The notes under the pieces: model-generated | Databases searched by the model: none | Seen by the model: the letters and a program-made list of their open reading frames with translations, nothing else | What the model was told of the DNA's origin: nothing | Made by a program: the position numbers and the translations under genes | DNA from: Alphaproteobacteria bacterium | GTDB lineage: Bacteria; Pseudomonadota; Alphaproteobacteria; DSM-16000; Inquilinaceae | NCBI GenBank assembly: GCA_028281925.1 | Contig: JANQIX010000052.1 | Span: 29,831-93,830 of the forward strand | DNA: 64,000 bases | Reading direction: 5' to 3' | Shown: one piece after another, positions 35,895-45,224 of the stretch | How positions within the stretch are numbered: position 1 is the first letter of the stretch | Layout: each line of letters opens with the position of its first letter

Positions 35895-36557
35895 ATGTCC
35901 CTCAGGATCGGTAGCGAGGCTCCCAACTTCACCGCGGAGACCACGCAAGGCTCCATTTCCTTCCATGACTGGATCGGTAACGGCTGGGCGATCCTGTTTT
36001 CTCATCCTAAGGATTTCACACCGGTCTGCACCACCGAGCTCGGCTACATGGCCGGCCTGAAGCCGGAGTTCGAGCAGCGCAACTGCAAGATCATCGGCCT
36101 CAGCATCGACCCGGTCGGCAACCACGAAGCCTGGTCGAAGGATATCGAAGAGACCCAAGGCCACGCCGTGAACTATCCGCTGATCGGCGATCCGCAGCTG
36201 CAGGTGGCCAAGCTCTACGACATGCTGCCGGCCGGAGCAGGCGACACGTCGGAAGGCCGGACGGCTGCCGACAACGCCACCGTGCGATCGGTGTTCGTGA
36301 TCGGGCCGGACAAGAAGGTCAAGGCCATGCTGACCTATCCGATGAGCACGGGCCGCAATTTCGACGAGGTGCTGCGGCTGTTGGACTCCTGCCAGCTCAC
36401 CGCCAAGCACCAGGTGGCCACACCGGTGAACTGGAAGCAGGGCGAAGACGTGATCATCGTGCCCGCCGTGTCGGACGAGGACGCAAAGAAGAAGTTCCCG
36501 GACGGCTGGAACGCACCGAAGCCGTATCTCAGGATCGTCCCGCAGCCGGGCGATTGA
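35895..36557 (+). CDS. 1-Cys peroxiredoxin (Prx6 family)
   Basis: A 220-residue peroxiredoxin that reduces hydrogen peroxide and organic hydroperoxides in the cytoplasm. The peroxidatic cysteine is Cys45 in DFTPVCTTE. Length and the C-terminal arm (FPDGWNAPKPYLRI) are those of Prx6/LsfA-type proteins, and no resolving Cys is placed as in 2-Cys enzymes. A strong AGGAGG site precedes the ATG. The 291 bp upstream hold no gene. A classic intrinsic terminator follows at 36590, so it is probably a single-gene transcript. Confidence 0.93.
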   Translation: MSLRIGSEAPNFTAETTQGSISFHDWIGNGWAILFSHPKDFTPVCTTELGYMAGLKPEFEQRNCKIIGLSIDPVGNHEAWSKDIEETQGHAVNYPLIGDPQLQVAKLYDMLPAGAGDTSEGRTAADNATVRSVFVIGPDKKVKAMLTYPMSTGRNFDEVLRLLDSCQLTAKHQVATPVNWKQGEDVIIVPAVSDEDAKKKFPDGWNAPKPYLRIVPQPGD

Positions 36558-36589
36558 GGCGGACCGACGTAATTGGCCTGATAGTGATA

Positions 36590-36618
36590 GGCAGGGCCCT
36601 TCGGGGCCCTGCCGTTTT
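36590..36618 (+). terminator. Intrinsic terminator of the peroxiredoxin gene
   Basis: GGCAGGGCCC, loop TTCG, GGGCCCTGCC, then GTTTT. A 10-bp perfect stem with tetraloop and T-run, 33 bp after the stop codon. Confidence 0.9.
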
Positions 36619-36630
36619 CTCAGTCCAGTT

Positions 36631-37635
36631 CTACCCGCCCATCGCCTGTTCCCAGACATCATGGGTCCAGGCGCCTTCGGGCGCTTCGGTGATCACCGGG
36701 TCGCTCTCGCCGCTCAACAGCACATCGACGGTGCGGTCGAAGGCGGCGGGGTCGAGCCAGCCGAGCTGGTCCGGCTCGGCCGTGATCAGGGTGGCGATGT
36801 TCTCCATCTGGCGCTGCTGCACCTCGAAGGTTGCCGCACCGGCCGGGTCGTACTCGACGATGATCTCCGCGGCCTCGTCGACATTCTCGATGGCGTAGGC
36901 CCAGCCTTCGGCCGAGGCGGCAATGAAGCGGGCCAGCCGGTCGACGTATTCCGGGTCTTCCAACTGTTCCGTCGTGGCATAGAGGCCGTCTTCCAGCGTG
37001 GCCACGCCTTCGTCCTCATAGAAGAAGGTGACCAGCTCATCCTCTGGGATGCCGGCGTCCACCACCTGCCAGTACTCGTTATAGATCATGGTGCTGATGC
37101 AGGCGGCCTGCTGTTGCAGCAGCGGGTCGACGTTGAAGCCCTGGCGCAGCACCGTGACGTCCGGATCGGCACCGCTGGTCGACAGGCCGAGCTGGCTCAT
37201 CCACGACAGGAATGGATATTCGTTGCCGGCAAACCAGACGCCCAGAGTCTGGCCGGCGAAGTCTTCCGACGATGCCACGCCGCTGTCGGCGCGGCAGGTC
37301 AGCATCATGCCCGACCGGTTGAAGAACTGGGCCACGTTCACCAGGGGCACGCCGCGCTCCCGCGCCGCCAGGGCCGCCGGCATCCATTCGATGATCACGT
37401 CGGCACCGCCGGCGGCGATCACCTGCGGCGGGGCGATGTCGGGCCCGCCGGGCAGGATGGTCACGTCCAGGCCGTGCGCTTCGTAGAACCCCTTTTCCAG
37501 CGCCACGTAATAGCCGGCGAACTGCGCCTGGGTGACCCATTTCAGCTGGATCGTGAATTCGTCCTCAGCCGCCGCAGCGCCGGTGCCAGCCAGCAGCGCC
37601 AGTGCTGCCGTGGTCGTCACGAGTGTCTGTCTCAT
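36631..37635 (-). CDS. ABC transporter substrate-binding protein, NMT1/THI5-like
   Basis: A 334-residue periplasmic binding protein with signal peptide ending near GAAAAED. The NMT1/THI5-like core is plain: LKWVTQAQFAGYYVALEKGFYEAHGLDV, the family form for pyrimidine-like ligands. The start at 37635 is favoured by AGGAGAGG upstream; an ATG at 37668 would overlap the upstream permease gene. It is last in a cluster of permeases, ATPase and pyrimidine-degrading enzymes, so it probably binds uracil, thymine or a related base or breakdown product. The ligand is inferred. Confidence 0.87.
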   Translation of the reverse strand: MRQTLVTTTAALALLAGTGAAAAEDEFTIQLKWVTQAQFAGYYVALEKGFYEAHGLDVTILPGGPDIAPPQVIAAGGADVIIEWMPAALAARERGVPLVNVAQFFNRSGMMLTCRADSGVASSEDFAGQTLGVWFAGNEYPFLSWMSQLGLSTSGADPDVTVLRQGFNVDPLLQQQAACISTMIYNEYWQVVDAGIPEDELVTFFYEDEGVATLEDGLYATTEQLEDPEYVDRLARFIAASAEGWAYAIENVDEAAEIIVEYDPAGAATFEVQQRQMENIATLITAEPDQLGWLDPAAFDRTVDVLLSGESDPVITEAPEGAWTHDVWEQAMGG

Positions 37636-37664
37636 AGTGCCTCTCCTGCCTTTCTTGGTGGGGA

Positions 37665-38795
37665 TCATGTATTGGCCTTGCGTTGCGACGGGTGCCAGAA
37701 CGTGGTCTTGCGTTCCAGCAATGCCAACAGACCATAAGAAATCGAACCGGCCAAAGCCGCAACGGCAATCGTCGCCCAGACCTTGTCGACGTTCAGGCGC
37801 TGCACCTCGGTGGAGATGCGAAAGCCCATGCCGTAGATCGGCGTGCCGAAGAACTCCGCCACGATGGCGCCGATCAGCGCGAGCGTTGAGTTGAGCTTCA
37901 GCGCGTTGAACATATGCGGCAGGGCTGTGGGCAGCCGGAGCTTCACCAGCGCCTGGCCATAGCTGGCGGCGTAGGACCGCATCAGGTCATGTTCCATGGC
38001 GCTGGCGGCCTGCAGGCCCGCCGTGGTGTTCACCAGCATCGGAAAGAAGGTCATGACGACGACGACGGCAGCCTTGGAGTGCCAGTCGAAGCCGAACCAC
38101 ATGACCATGATCGGTGCGATGCCGACGATGGGCATGGCGCTGACCAAGCTGCCCAGGGGCAAGAGCCCGCGCTGCAGGAAGGGTGAGCGGTCGATGGCTA
38201 TGGCTGTCAGGAATCCGGCACCACAGCCCATCAGGAACCCCGGCACGGCCGATCGAATATAGGTCTGCTCGAAATCGACCCACAGGGTCGCAAGATCGGC
38301 CATGAAGGTCGCGTAGATCACGCTGGGGGCCGGCAGAAGGATCTGCGGTACGGAGAAGCCGACCGTGAAGATCTCCCAGAAATAGACCAGCATGCCGCCG
38401 AACACGGCCGGCACCAGGATCATGGTGATCCGGCCGGGCAGCGCCGACAGCCGCTCCATCGTCACCCAGAGCAACCCGCAGATCAGCAGCAGCACGGTCC
38501 ACGCCGCGCCACCGTTCCACCGGAAACCCAGCCCTTCGTGCAGACGCAGCAACAGCAGCAGCCCGGCGAGAAAGCCCGCAGTGCCCAGGGCCGCGGTGCT
38601 GGCGATGCGCCCCCCTTTGTCCGGCATCATCAGCCCGGCCAACAGCAAGGCGAGCGCCAGCAAAGCCACAAGGGCATGCCGGCCATCTTCGATCAAGTAC
38701 CCCGGCCCCTCGGCCACGGCCCCGGCCGGCAGCATCAGAACGATCGCCGCCAGTGGCACCACCATGAGAAGCGGGTAAAGGCGCGTGACGGTCAT
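37665..38795 (-). CDS. ABC transporter permease, SsuC/TauC-like (second permease)
   Basis: A 376-residue inner-membrane permease. About 120 extra N-terminal residues with several hydrophobic helices precede the usual BPD_transp_1 core, which carries the EAA-like loop (YGQALVKLRLPTALPHMFNALK). The ATG at 38795 overlaps the stop of the first permease (ATGA), so the two are translationally coupled and probably form a heterodimer. The long N-terminal membrane extension is unusual next to standard SsuC-size proteins of about 260 residues. Confidence 0.87.
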   Translation of the reverse strand: MTVTRLYPLLMVVPLAAIVLMLPAGAVAEGPGYLIEDGRHALVALLALALLLAGLMMPDKGGRIASTAALGTAGFLAGLLLLLRLHEGLGFRWNGGAAWTVLLLICGLLWVTMERLSALPGRITMILVPAVFGGMLVYFWEIFTVGFSVPQILLPAPSVIYATFMADLATLWVDFEQTYIRSAVPGFLMGCGAGFLTAIAIDRSPFLQRGLLPLGSLVSAMPIVGIAPIMVMWFGFDWHSKAAVVVVMTFFPMLVNTTAGLQAASAMEHDLMRSYAASYGQALVKLRLPTALPHMFNALKLNSTLALIGAIVAEFFGTPIYGMGFRISTEVQRLNVDKVWATIAVAALAGSISYGLLALLERKTTFWHPSQRKANT

Positions 38796-39730
38796 CGGCG
38801 CCCCCCATGGGCTGCCACGACCATCTTCTCCGCCGCCGTCACCGCGAACACGCACAACAGTGCCAGCACGGCCGACATCACCAGCGCCGACCAGAGCTGC
38901 ACCATCTGGCCGTAGTAGGATCCGGTGAGCAGCCGCGCCCCCAGCCCGGCCTGGGCGCCTGTCGGCAACTCACCGACGATCGCGCCGACCAGGGCCAGGG
39001 CCACACCGATCTTGAGGCTGGGGAACAGGAACGGCATCGAAGCCGGCCAGCGCAGCTTCCAGAACGTCTGGGATCGCGTCGCGCTGTAGGTGCTGAGCAG
39101 ATCGAGCTGCAGCGGGTCGGGCGAGCGCAGGCCCTTCACCATGCCGATCGCGACCGGAAAGAAGCTGAGATAGGACGAGATGATGGCCTTAGGCACCACG
39201 CCGGTCAGCCCGATATTGCCCAGCACGACCACAATCATCGGCGCGATCGCCAGGATCGGCACGGTCTGCGATGCGATCACCCAGGGCATCAGCGACCGGT
39301 CCAGCGTGCGCACATAGACCATGGCGACGGCGATCACGATGCCCAGCACCGTGCCCATGGCAAAGCCCAGCATGGTGGAACTGAGCGTCACCCAGCTGTG
39401 GAAGATCAGGCTGCGCCGGCTGGAGATCTCGCGTTCGACCGTGTTCTGCCAGATATCGGTGAACACCTGCACGGGCGTCGGCACGACCGGCCGGTCCATG
39501 GACCATGTGGCGTCCAAAAGCTGCTGAAACGTCCAGTCCGGTCCCTGGCGCTCCAGCATCTCGATGCTGCGCGGTGCGTTCATGTAGACTGTGCCGGCAC
39601 ACCAGACAGCCAGCAGAACGGCCAGAACGGTGATGATCGGCAGGACGCGGCCCCGGTGCAGGCGCCGCGCCAGCCGCGTCGACAGCGCGGGCGCAACCGC
39701 CGCCTCCGGCGCGTACACGGGCGCGCTCAT
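38792..39730 (-). CDS. ABC transporter permease, SsuC/TauC-like (first permease)
   Basis: A 312-residue inner-membrane permease of the BPD_transp_1 type with about six helices. The EAA-like loop is at SATRSQTFWKLRWPASMPFLFPSLK. One N-terminal helix (about 30-50) precedes a periplasmic segment with PVVPTPVQVFTDIWQ, typical of the SsuC/TauC/RibX group. The gene starts 30 bp after the ATPase stop and its own stop overlaps the next permease start. Confidence 0.88.
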   Translation of the reverse strand: MSAPVYAPEAAVAPALSTRLARRLHRGRVLPIITVLAVLLAVWCAGTVYMNAPRSIEMLERQGPDWTFQQLLDATWSMDRPVVPTPVQVFTDIWQNTVEREISSRRSLIFHSWVTLSSTMLGFAMGTVLGIVIAVAMVYVRTLDRSLMPWVIASQTVPILAIAPMIVVVLGNIGLTGVVPKAIISSYLSFFPVAIGMVKGLRSPDPLQLDLLSTYSATRSQTFWKLRWPASMPFLFPSLKIGVALALVGAIVGELPTGAQAGLGARLLTGSYYGQMVQLWSALVMSAVLALLCVFAVTAAEKMVVAAHGGRR

Positions 39731-39760
39731 CGCGACCGTCCGGCGCCGGTCCTGCCAGCC

Positions 39761-40594
39761 CTATTCATAGGAATGGCCGGCCCTCAGACCGTCGCGCACC
39801 TTGTGGGCGATGCGCAGATAGTCAGGCGTCTCGCGCATGTCGAGCTTGCGGTCGTAGGGCAGGTCGCATTCGATCACATCGACGATCCGGCCCGGGCGCG
39901 GCGACATCACGACGATATGGGTCGACAGGAACACCGCCTCAGGGATCGAGTGGGTGACGAAGATGACCGTGAGCTGCGTGCGCTTCCACAGCTCATGCAG
40001 ATGCAGGTTCAGGTTGTCGCGCGTGATCTCGTCCAGCGCGCCGAACGGTTCGTCCATCAGCAACAGTTCGGGCTCGAAGCCCATGGCGCGCGCGATCGAC
40101 ACCCGCTGCTGCATGCCGCCGGAGAGCTGCCAGGGGAACTTGCCTTCGAAGCCGGCCAACCCGACCGTCTCGAGAGCCCGTGTCGAGCGCTCCTGCCGTT
40201 CCGTCTTGGGCAGGCCCATGATCTCCAGCGGCAGTTCCACGTTCCGGCGGACATTGCGCCAGGGATAGAGCGCCGGCGCCTGGAAGACATAGCCGTAGGA
40301 TCGGTCAAGGCGCGCCTGCTCCGGCGTGCCGCCGTCGACCATGATGGTGCCTGACGTGGGTTTCACCAGATCGGCCACGACGCGGAGCAACGTCGTCTTG
40401 CCGCAGCCCGACGGCCCGATCAGGGACACGAAATCGTGGCGCTTGATCGACAGGTTGACGTTGGTCAGAGCGGTAACCGCCCCCTCCCCCGTGCCGAAGA
40501 CCAGCGCGAGATTCTCCATGGCTACCAGCGGATGGGGAACGTCCGCCGGGTCCAGACTATGAGGTTGAATGACGTCTTCGACGCTGGCGACCAT
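39761..40594 (-). CDS. ABC transporter ATPase, SsuB/TauB-like
   Basis: A 277-residue nucleotide-binding subunit. Walker A GPSGCGKTT, Q-loop (YGYVFQAPALYPW), signature LSGGMQQRV, Walker B LLLMDEPFGALDE and switch His in VTHSIPEAV are all intact. The ATG at 40594 has AGAGGG close upstream; an in-frame ATG at 40669 would add 25 poorly conserved residues. It powers the two permeases downstream and lies in the PreTA cluster. Confidence 0.9.
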   Translation of the reverse strand: MVASVEDVIQPHSLDPADVPHPLVAMENLALVFGTGEGAVTALTNVNLSIKRHDFVSLIGPSGCGKTTLLRVVADLVKPTSGTIMVDGGTPEQARLDRSYGYVFQAPALYPWRNVRRNVELPLEIMGLPKTERQERSTRALETVGLAGFEGKFPWQLSGGMQQRVSIARAMGFEPELLLMDEPFGALDEITRDNLNLHLHELWKRTQLTVIFVTHSIPEAVFLSTHIVVMSPRPGRIVDVIECDLPYDRKLDMRETPDYLRIAHKVRDGLRAGHSYE

Positions 40595-40751
40595 CGGCCC
40601 TCTTAGTCCAGCCGGAACGGGACGGGCGGGCACGAGACCCGCCTCTCTCTGTCCGACAGCAATGTGCATGCCATCTTATGCTGCCCGCGCGAACTCCCGG
40701 CCCAGCCGGGAGCGATGCGCGTCGGAGCCCATGGATTAGGCAGCTCGCCCC

Positions 40752-42032
40752 CTATTCTGCGGCCTCTTTGCGCATCGGGTTGTTGGGATGGGTGGTCCAG
40801 TTCGCGTAGTCGCGGCCGGTATCGACCTCGACCATGGTGATGCAGTCATCCACCGGGCACACATGCATGCAGAGATTGCAGCCGACGCATTCCTCGTCGA
40901 TCACCTCATACCGGCGCTTGTTCTGGTCGTCGCGCAGGGCTGCGATCGACTGGTGGCTGGTGTCTTCGCAGGCGATGTAGCACTTGCCGCACTGGATACA
41001 GAGGTCCTGGTCGATCTTCGCGATCGTCTTGTAGTTCAGGTTCAATTCTTCCCAGTTGACGAAGTTGGGCACGGCCGCGCGATGGAATGTGCCAGTCGTG
41101 GCATGGCCCTTTTCGTCCATCCAGTTCGCCAAGCCCGAGGCCATGTCTTCCACGATCTTGAACCCGTGGGTCATGGCCGCGGTGCACACCTGCACATTGC
41201 CGGCGCCGAGCGAGATGAACTCCGCCGCATCGCGCCAGGTGGCAATGCCGCCGATGCCCGAGATGGCAAGGCCGGCACACTCCGGATCGCGCGCGATCTC
41301 CCCCACCATGCGCAGCGCGATGGGCCGAACCGCCGGGCCGCAATACCCGCCATGGGTGCCGCGGCCGTCCACTACCGGCTCAGGCGCCATGCGGTCGAGA
41401 TCGACCGACACCACGGACTGGATCGTGTTGATCAGCGACACCGCATCCGCTCCACCGCGCTTGGCCGCACGCGCCGGCATCAGGATGTTGGTGATGTTGG
41501 GGGTCAGCTTCACGATCACCGGCATGCGCGTGTTCTGCTTGCACCAGCGGGTGACCATCTCAACATAGTCCGGCACCTGGCCCACGGCGGAGCCCATGCC
41601 GCGCTCCGACATGCCGTGCGGGCAGCCGAAATTCAGCTCGATGCCGTCGGCCCCCGTCTCCTCCACCCGCGCCAGGATCGCTTTCCAGTGGTCCTCCTCG
41701 CACGGCACCATCAGCGAGACGATGATGGCGCGGTCAGGCCAGTCGCGCTTGACCTGCTTGATCTCCTGCAGGTTCACGTCCAGCGGCCGGTCGGTGATCA
41801 GCTCGATATTGTTGAAGCCGGCGACGCGGGTGCCGTTGTACTGGATGGCGCCATAGCGGCTGGCCGTGTTGACGATCGGCGGGTCTTCGCCCAGCGTCTT
41901 CCAGACCACACCGCCCCAGCCAGCGCGCAAGGCCCGTTCCACATTGTACTGCTTGTCCGTCGGCGGGGCCGAGGCCAGCCAGAACGGGTTGGGGGACTTG
42001 ATGCCGACGAAGTCGTTGCTCAGGTCAGCCAT
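40752..42032 (-). CDS. preA: NAD-dependent dihydropyrimidine dehydrogenase subunit PreA
   Basis: A 426-residue catalytic subunit that reduces uracil or thymine to the dihydro form. The N-terminal two thirds is an FMN-binding TIM barrel related to dihydroorotate dehydrogenase (GIKSPNPFWLASAPPT, LNFGCPHGMSERGMGSAVG with the active Cys, VKLTPNITNI). The C-terminus holds two 4Fe-4S clusters: CIQCGKCYIAC and CVGCNLCMHVCPVDDC. The start is 33 bp after preT. Together PreT and PreA match the two halves of mammalian dihydropyrimidine dehydrogenase. Confidence 0.94.
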   Translation of the reverse strand: MADLSNDFVGIKSPNPFWLASAPPTDKQYNVERALRAGWGGVVWKTLGEDPPIVNTASRYGAIQYNGTRVAGFNNIELITDRPLDVNLQEIKQVKRDWPDRAIIVSLMVPCEEDHWKAILARVEETGADGIELNFGCPHGMSERGMGSAVGQVPDYVEMVTRWCKQNTRMPVIVKLTPNITNILMPARAAKRGGADAVSLINTIQSVVSVDLDRMAPEPVVDGRGTHGGYCGPAVRPIALRMVGEIARDPECAGLAISGIGGIATWRDAAEFISLGAGNVQVCTAAMTHGFKIVEDMASGLANWMDEKGHATTGTFHRAAVPNFVNWEELNLNYKTIAKIDQDLCIQCGKCYIACEDTSHQSIAALRDDQNKRRYEVIDEECVGCNLCMHVCPVDDCITMVEVDTGRDYANWTTHPNNPMRKEAAE

Positions 42033-42065
42033 AACCGTTGTCTCCTTGCCTGCCCTCAGGCGAGT

Positions 42066-43430
42066 TCACGCCCGCAGCTTACGGTCGATCGCCCGCGCTG
42101 CCAGTTTCCCGTCCTGCACCGCCTGCACGGTCAGATCCAGGCCGGCGACACAGTCGCCGCCGGCGAAGACGTCCGGTAGGCTGGTCTGGCGGTCTTCGTT
42201 CACCGCAATGCGGCCGTACACCATCTCCAGCAATTCCGATGACCTGTCACCCTCGATGGCCGTGGGCACAAACGCCTGCCCCACCGCCTTGAACACTTGG
42301 TCGGCCAACAACGCGAAGGTGTCGCCGGTACCGGTCAGGCGGCCGTCTTCGTCAAGCTGGGTGTATTCGAACTCGATCTCTTTGAGGGCCGTTCCCTTGG
42401 CGTCCGCTGGCCAGCCGATCAATCGCCTCGGCTGGGCCCAGTACTTGATCCGCACACCGTTGGACTGGGTCCATTGCTGCTCTTTCCAGGTGGCCGACAT
42501 GTGGTCGGGTCCCCGGCGATAGACGATGGTGACGTCTTCCGCGCCCAACAGCTTGGTCTGGGTGGCGATGTCGATGGCCGTATTGCCGCCGCCGATGACA
42601 ACGATGCTGCGGCCGATCGGCAGGGCGGCCTTGTCCGTTGCCTGGCGCAGCTCGGCGATGAAGTCGACGGCGTTCAAGACGCCGGACATGGCCTCCTGCT
42701 CCACGCCCAGGGCACGGGCATGGTTCTGCCCAAGGCCCAGGAACACGGCGTCATAGTTCTGCCTGAGCTCACTCAACGACACGTCGCGCCCTAGCGCCAT
42801 GCCCAATTTCAGCTCGATGCCGCCGACGCCGAGGATGAAGTCCAGTTCCCGCTGGGCGAAGTCGTTGGGCACCTTATAGGCAGCAATGCCATATTCGTTC
42901 AGGCCCCCGGCCCGGGGCCGCGCCTCGTACACGACGACAGCGTGGCCTGAGCGCGCCAGCGCATGGGCACAGGCCAGCCCGGCCGGGCCGGCGCCGACGA
43001 CCGCTACCCGTTTGCCGGTGTCGGGTGCGCGCTTGAAGGGCTGCAGACCGTGGTCGAAAAGGTCGTCGGTGGCATAGCGCTGCAGAGCGCCGATGGTCAC
43101 CGGCTTGTCTTCCTGCGTGTTGCGCACGCAGGCTTCCTCGCACAGCTCCTCCACCGGGCAGACGCGGGCGCACATGCCGCCCATGATGTTGGCGTCCAGG
43201 ATCGTTTCGGCCGCCCCCTTCACATTGCCGGTGGCGATGGACCGGATGAACGATGGGATGTCGATATCCGTGGGGCAGGCCTCCACGCACGGCGCGTCAT
43301 AGCAGAAATAGCAGCGGCTGGCCTCGATCAGGGCAGTGCGGCGGTCCAGCGGCGGGTGGATGTCGTCGAAGCTGGACGCAAGTTCGGCAGCGCTTACCCT
43401 GCCTGTCGTGATGTCGGGTCCGGAGGTCAT
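42066..43430 (-). CDS. preT: NAD-dependent dihydropyrimidine dehydrogenase subunit PreT
   Basis: A 454-residue flavoprotein that passes electrons from NADH to PreA. The N-terminal Fe-S part has CYFCYDAPCVEACPTDIDIP and MCARVCPVEELCEEAC. The FAD site is VAVVGAGPAGLACAHALARSGH and the NAD site is IVVIGGGNTAIDIA. Length agrees with the GltD-like family. It lies between preA and the beta-ureidopropionase gene; 192 bp separate it from the latter, so an internal promoter is possible. Confidence 0.93.
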   Translation of the reverse strand: MTSGPDITTGRVSAAELASSFDDIHPPLDRRTALIEASRCYFCYDAPCVEACPTDIDIPSFIRSIATGNVKGAAETILDANIMGGMCARVCPVEELCEEACVRNTQEDKPVTIGALQRYATDDLFDHGLQPFKRAPDTGKRVAVVGAGPAGLACAHALARSGHAVVVYEARPRAGGLNEYGIAAYKVPNDFAQRELDFILGVGGIELKLGMALGRDVSLSELRQNYDAVFLGLGQNHARALGVEQEAMSGVLNAVDFIAELRQATDKAALPIGRSIVVIGGGNTAIDIATQTKLLGAEDVTIVYRRGPDHMSATWKEQQWTQSNGVRIKYWAQPRRLIGWPADAKGTALKEIEFEYTQLDEDGRLTGTGDTFALLADQVFKAVGQAFVPTAIEGDRSSELLEMVYGRIAVNEDRQTSLPDVFAGGDCVAGLDLTVQAVQDGKLAARAIDRKLRA

Positions 43431-43622
43431 GGATCGATCGTCATCCCCTGCGATCGGTCGGGCCGGCGGCGACGCGCGAACGCGCTGTCGCGCCAGGCCT
43501 CGATCGAAAAAGAGAACAGGATACCGCCGCTTCGGCCAGCCGGTCGAGTTCTAAGGATTTCGGCTCGGCGGCCGCACGGCGGGCGGTCACACAGTGCGCA
43601 GGACACCCGGGATGGCCCGATG

Positions 43623-44489
43623 TCAGCGCGCTTCCGTCAACGGGCCGTAGGTGTCCGGCCGCCGATCACGGAAGAACTGCCACGTGTTGCGCACCTCGCG
43701 GACCATCTCCATGTCCATATCGGCGATGACCAGTTCGTCCTGGTCTTCGCTGGCCTGGGCGATGATCTGCCCGCGCGGGTTCACCACATAGCTGCTGCCG
43801 TAGAATTTGCCGATGTTCCACGGCGCCTCGGTGCCGACGCGGTTGATGGCGCCGATATAACAGCCGTTGGCGGCAGCCGAGGCCGGCTGCTCAAGCTGCC
43901 AGAGATACTGGCTCAGACCCGCCACGGTGGCCGACGGATTGACGATGTATTCCGCGCCGTTCAGCGCCAGCGCCCGCCATCCTTCCGGGAAATGCCGGTC
44001 ATAGCAGATATAGACGCCCAGCTTGCAATAGGCCGTCTGGAACACCGGATAGCCGGAGTTGCCGGGCTTGAAGAAGAACTTCTCCCAGAAGCCGGCGACC
44101 TGAGGAATATGGGTCTTACGATACTTGCCGAGATAGGTGCCGTCGGCATCGATCACGGCCGCGCAGTTGTAATAGACGCCGGTGATGTCTTCCTCGTAGA
44201 TCGGGACCACGATCACCATGTTGTAGCGCTTGGCATACTCCTGCATCAGGCGCGTCGTATGCCCGTCGGGGATCTTCTCCACCGCCGCATACCACTTGGC
44301 ATCCTGGCTGGGACAGAAATAGGGCTGGGTGAACACCTCCTGGAAGCACAGCACCTGCACGCCCGCTTGGCCGGCCCGGTCGATATGGGGCAGGTGCGCC
44401 TCAAGCATGCGGTCGCGGATCTGATCCGGCGTCATGCCGGTGTCGCCCTTCAGGGCCATCTGTATCAGGCCGACTTTCAACGTGGTCAT
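43623..44489 (-). CDS. Beta-ureidopropionase / N-carbamoyl-beta-alanine amidohydrolase (nitrilase family)
   Basis: A 288-residue nitrilase-superfamily amidase with the full catalytic triad: Glu51 (CFQEVF), Lys125 (YRKTHIP) and Cys162 (ICYDRHFPE). It likely hydrolyses N-carbamoyl-beta-alanine or N-carbamoyl-beta-aminoisobutyrate, the last step of reductive pyrimidine breakdown. The ATG at 44489 is set by GGGAGAC; an upstream ATG at 44543 lacks a site. It is the first gene of the pyrimidine cluster. The middle enzyme, dihydropyrimidinase, is not in this window. Confidence 0.9.
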   Translation of the reverse strand: MTTLKVGLIQMALKGDTGMTPDQIRDRMLEAHLPHIDRAGQAGVQVLCFQEVFTQPYFCPSQDAKWYAAVEKIPDGHTTRLMQEYAKRYNMVIVVPIYEEDITGVYYNCAAVIDADGTYLGKYRKTHIPQVAGFWEKFFFKPGNSGYPVFQTAYCKLGVYICYDRHFPEGWRALALNGAEYIVNPSATVAGLSQYLWQLEQPASAAANGCYIGAINRVGTEAPWNIGKFYGSSYVVNPRGQIIAQASEDQDELVIADMDMEMVREVRNTWQFFRDRRPDTYGPLTEAR

Positions 44490-44677
44490 GATGTCTCCCG
44501 TAACTCTCTGGGTCGACTGTGCGAGGGATCGAGGCCGATCCACGCCAGCGACGTCCGCCCTACCCGGTCCTTTCTTGCTCTCATGCGATCATATCGGCGA
44601 AATCAGACCCTTGCACTGCCGAAACATCGCCGGCCCCTTTGGGGCTCACATCGTGCCGGCATCACGGGAGAGGCGTC

Positions 44678-45199
44678 ATGAGAACGCAGCGGATACTCTC
44701 GGCAATGACCATCGCCTTTGGTCTGATGACCGCGACCCAGGCCGACGCGCAGACGCCCTGTCATTTCGGGATCGACTGCGACTGCGAGGTCATCAGCGTC
44801 GGACCTCTGACCGGCGGGTGGCGGGGAGAATGCCGAAGCTGTGAGCAACGGCTGATCGACGCCTGTCTCGAGACCTACGGCACTGAACCGCTGCGGTACT
44901 CCGTCGCGGCGGGCGGATACTGCGAAACGGCCTGCTCGATCTACGGGCCCAACGCCTATCCGCCGGCACCGCCAGCCTCACCGCCGCCCCACGACTGGGG
45001 TGTTCCGCGGCCGATCGAGATGGAACTGTATTGCCCGGCCAATGCCGCCTGGTCGGTGGAGGAGCTGGAGGGCGTCTTCTGGCAGGGATGTCGCCGCAAC
45101 GATGGCAGTGCCATCGGCATCTGGGTCGCCACCGATGCCGAGGGTCAAGTGATTGAAGAGGTTGTCCTGAACGACGGCCTGCCCGTGCTGCCTGACTAG
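44678..45199 (+). CDS. Secreted cysteine-rich protein, unknown
   Basis: A 173-residue protein with a clear signal peptide ending near ADAQ. GGGAGAGG precedes the ATG at 44678. The mature part has ten Cys, many in close pairs (CDCE, CRSC, CETAC), which suggests disulfides in the periplasm or outside, and a Pro-rich linker (PPAPPASPPP) at about 90-105. I recognise no family. It stands alone, divergent from the pyrimidine cluster and convergent with the shikimate-dehydrogenase-like gene. Confidence 0.72.
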   Translation: MRTQRILSAMTIAFGLMTATQADAQTPCHFGIDCDCEVISVGPLTGGWRGECRSCEQRLIDACLETYGTEPLRYSVAAGGYCETACSIYGPNAYPPAPPASPPPHDWGVPRPIEMELYCPANAAWSVEELEGVFWQGCRRNDGSAIGIWVATDAEGQVIEEVVLNDGLPVLPD

Positions 45200-45224
45200 G
45201 AGGCTGCAACAATCGGGCTGTCTG

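Noticed and set aside
38807..40354. A 515-codon plus-strand frame opposite the ABC permease and ATPase genes
   Set aside because: Antisense of genes with intact Walker, signature and membrane segments; no domain of its own.
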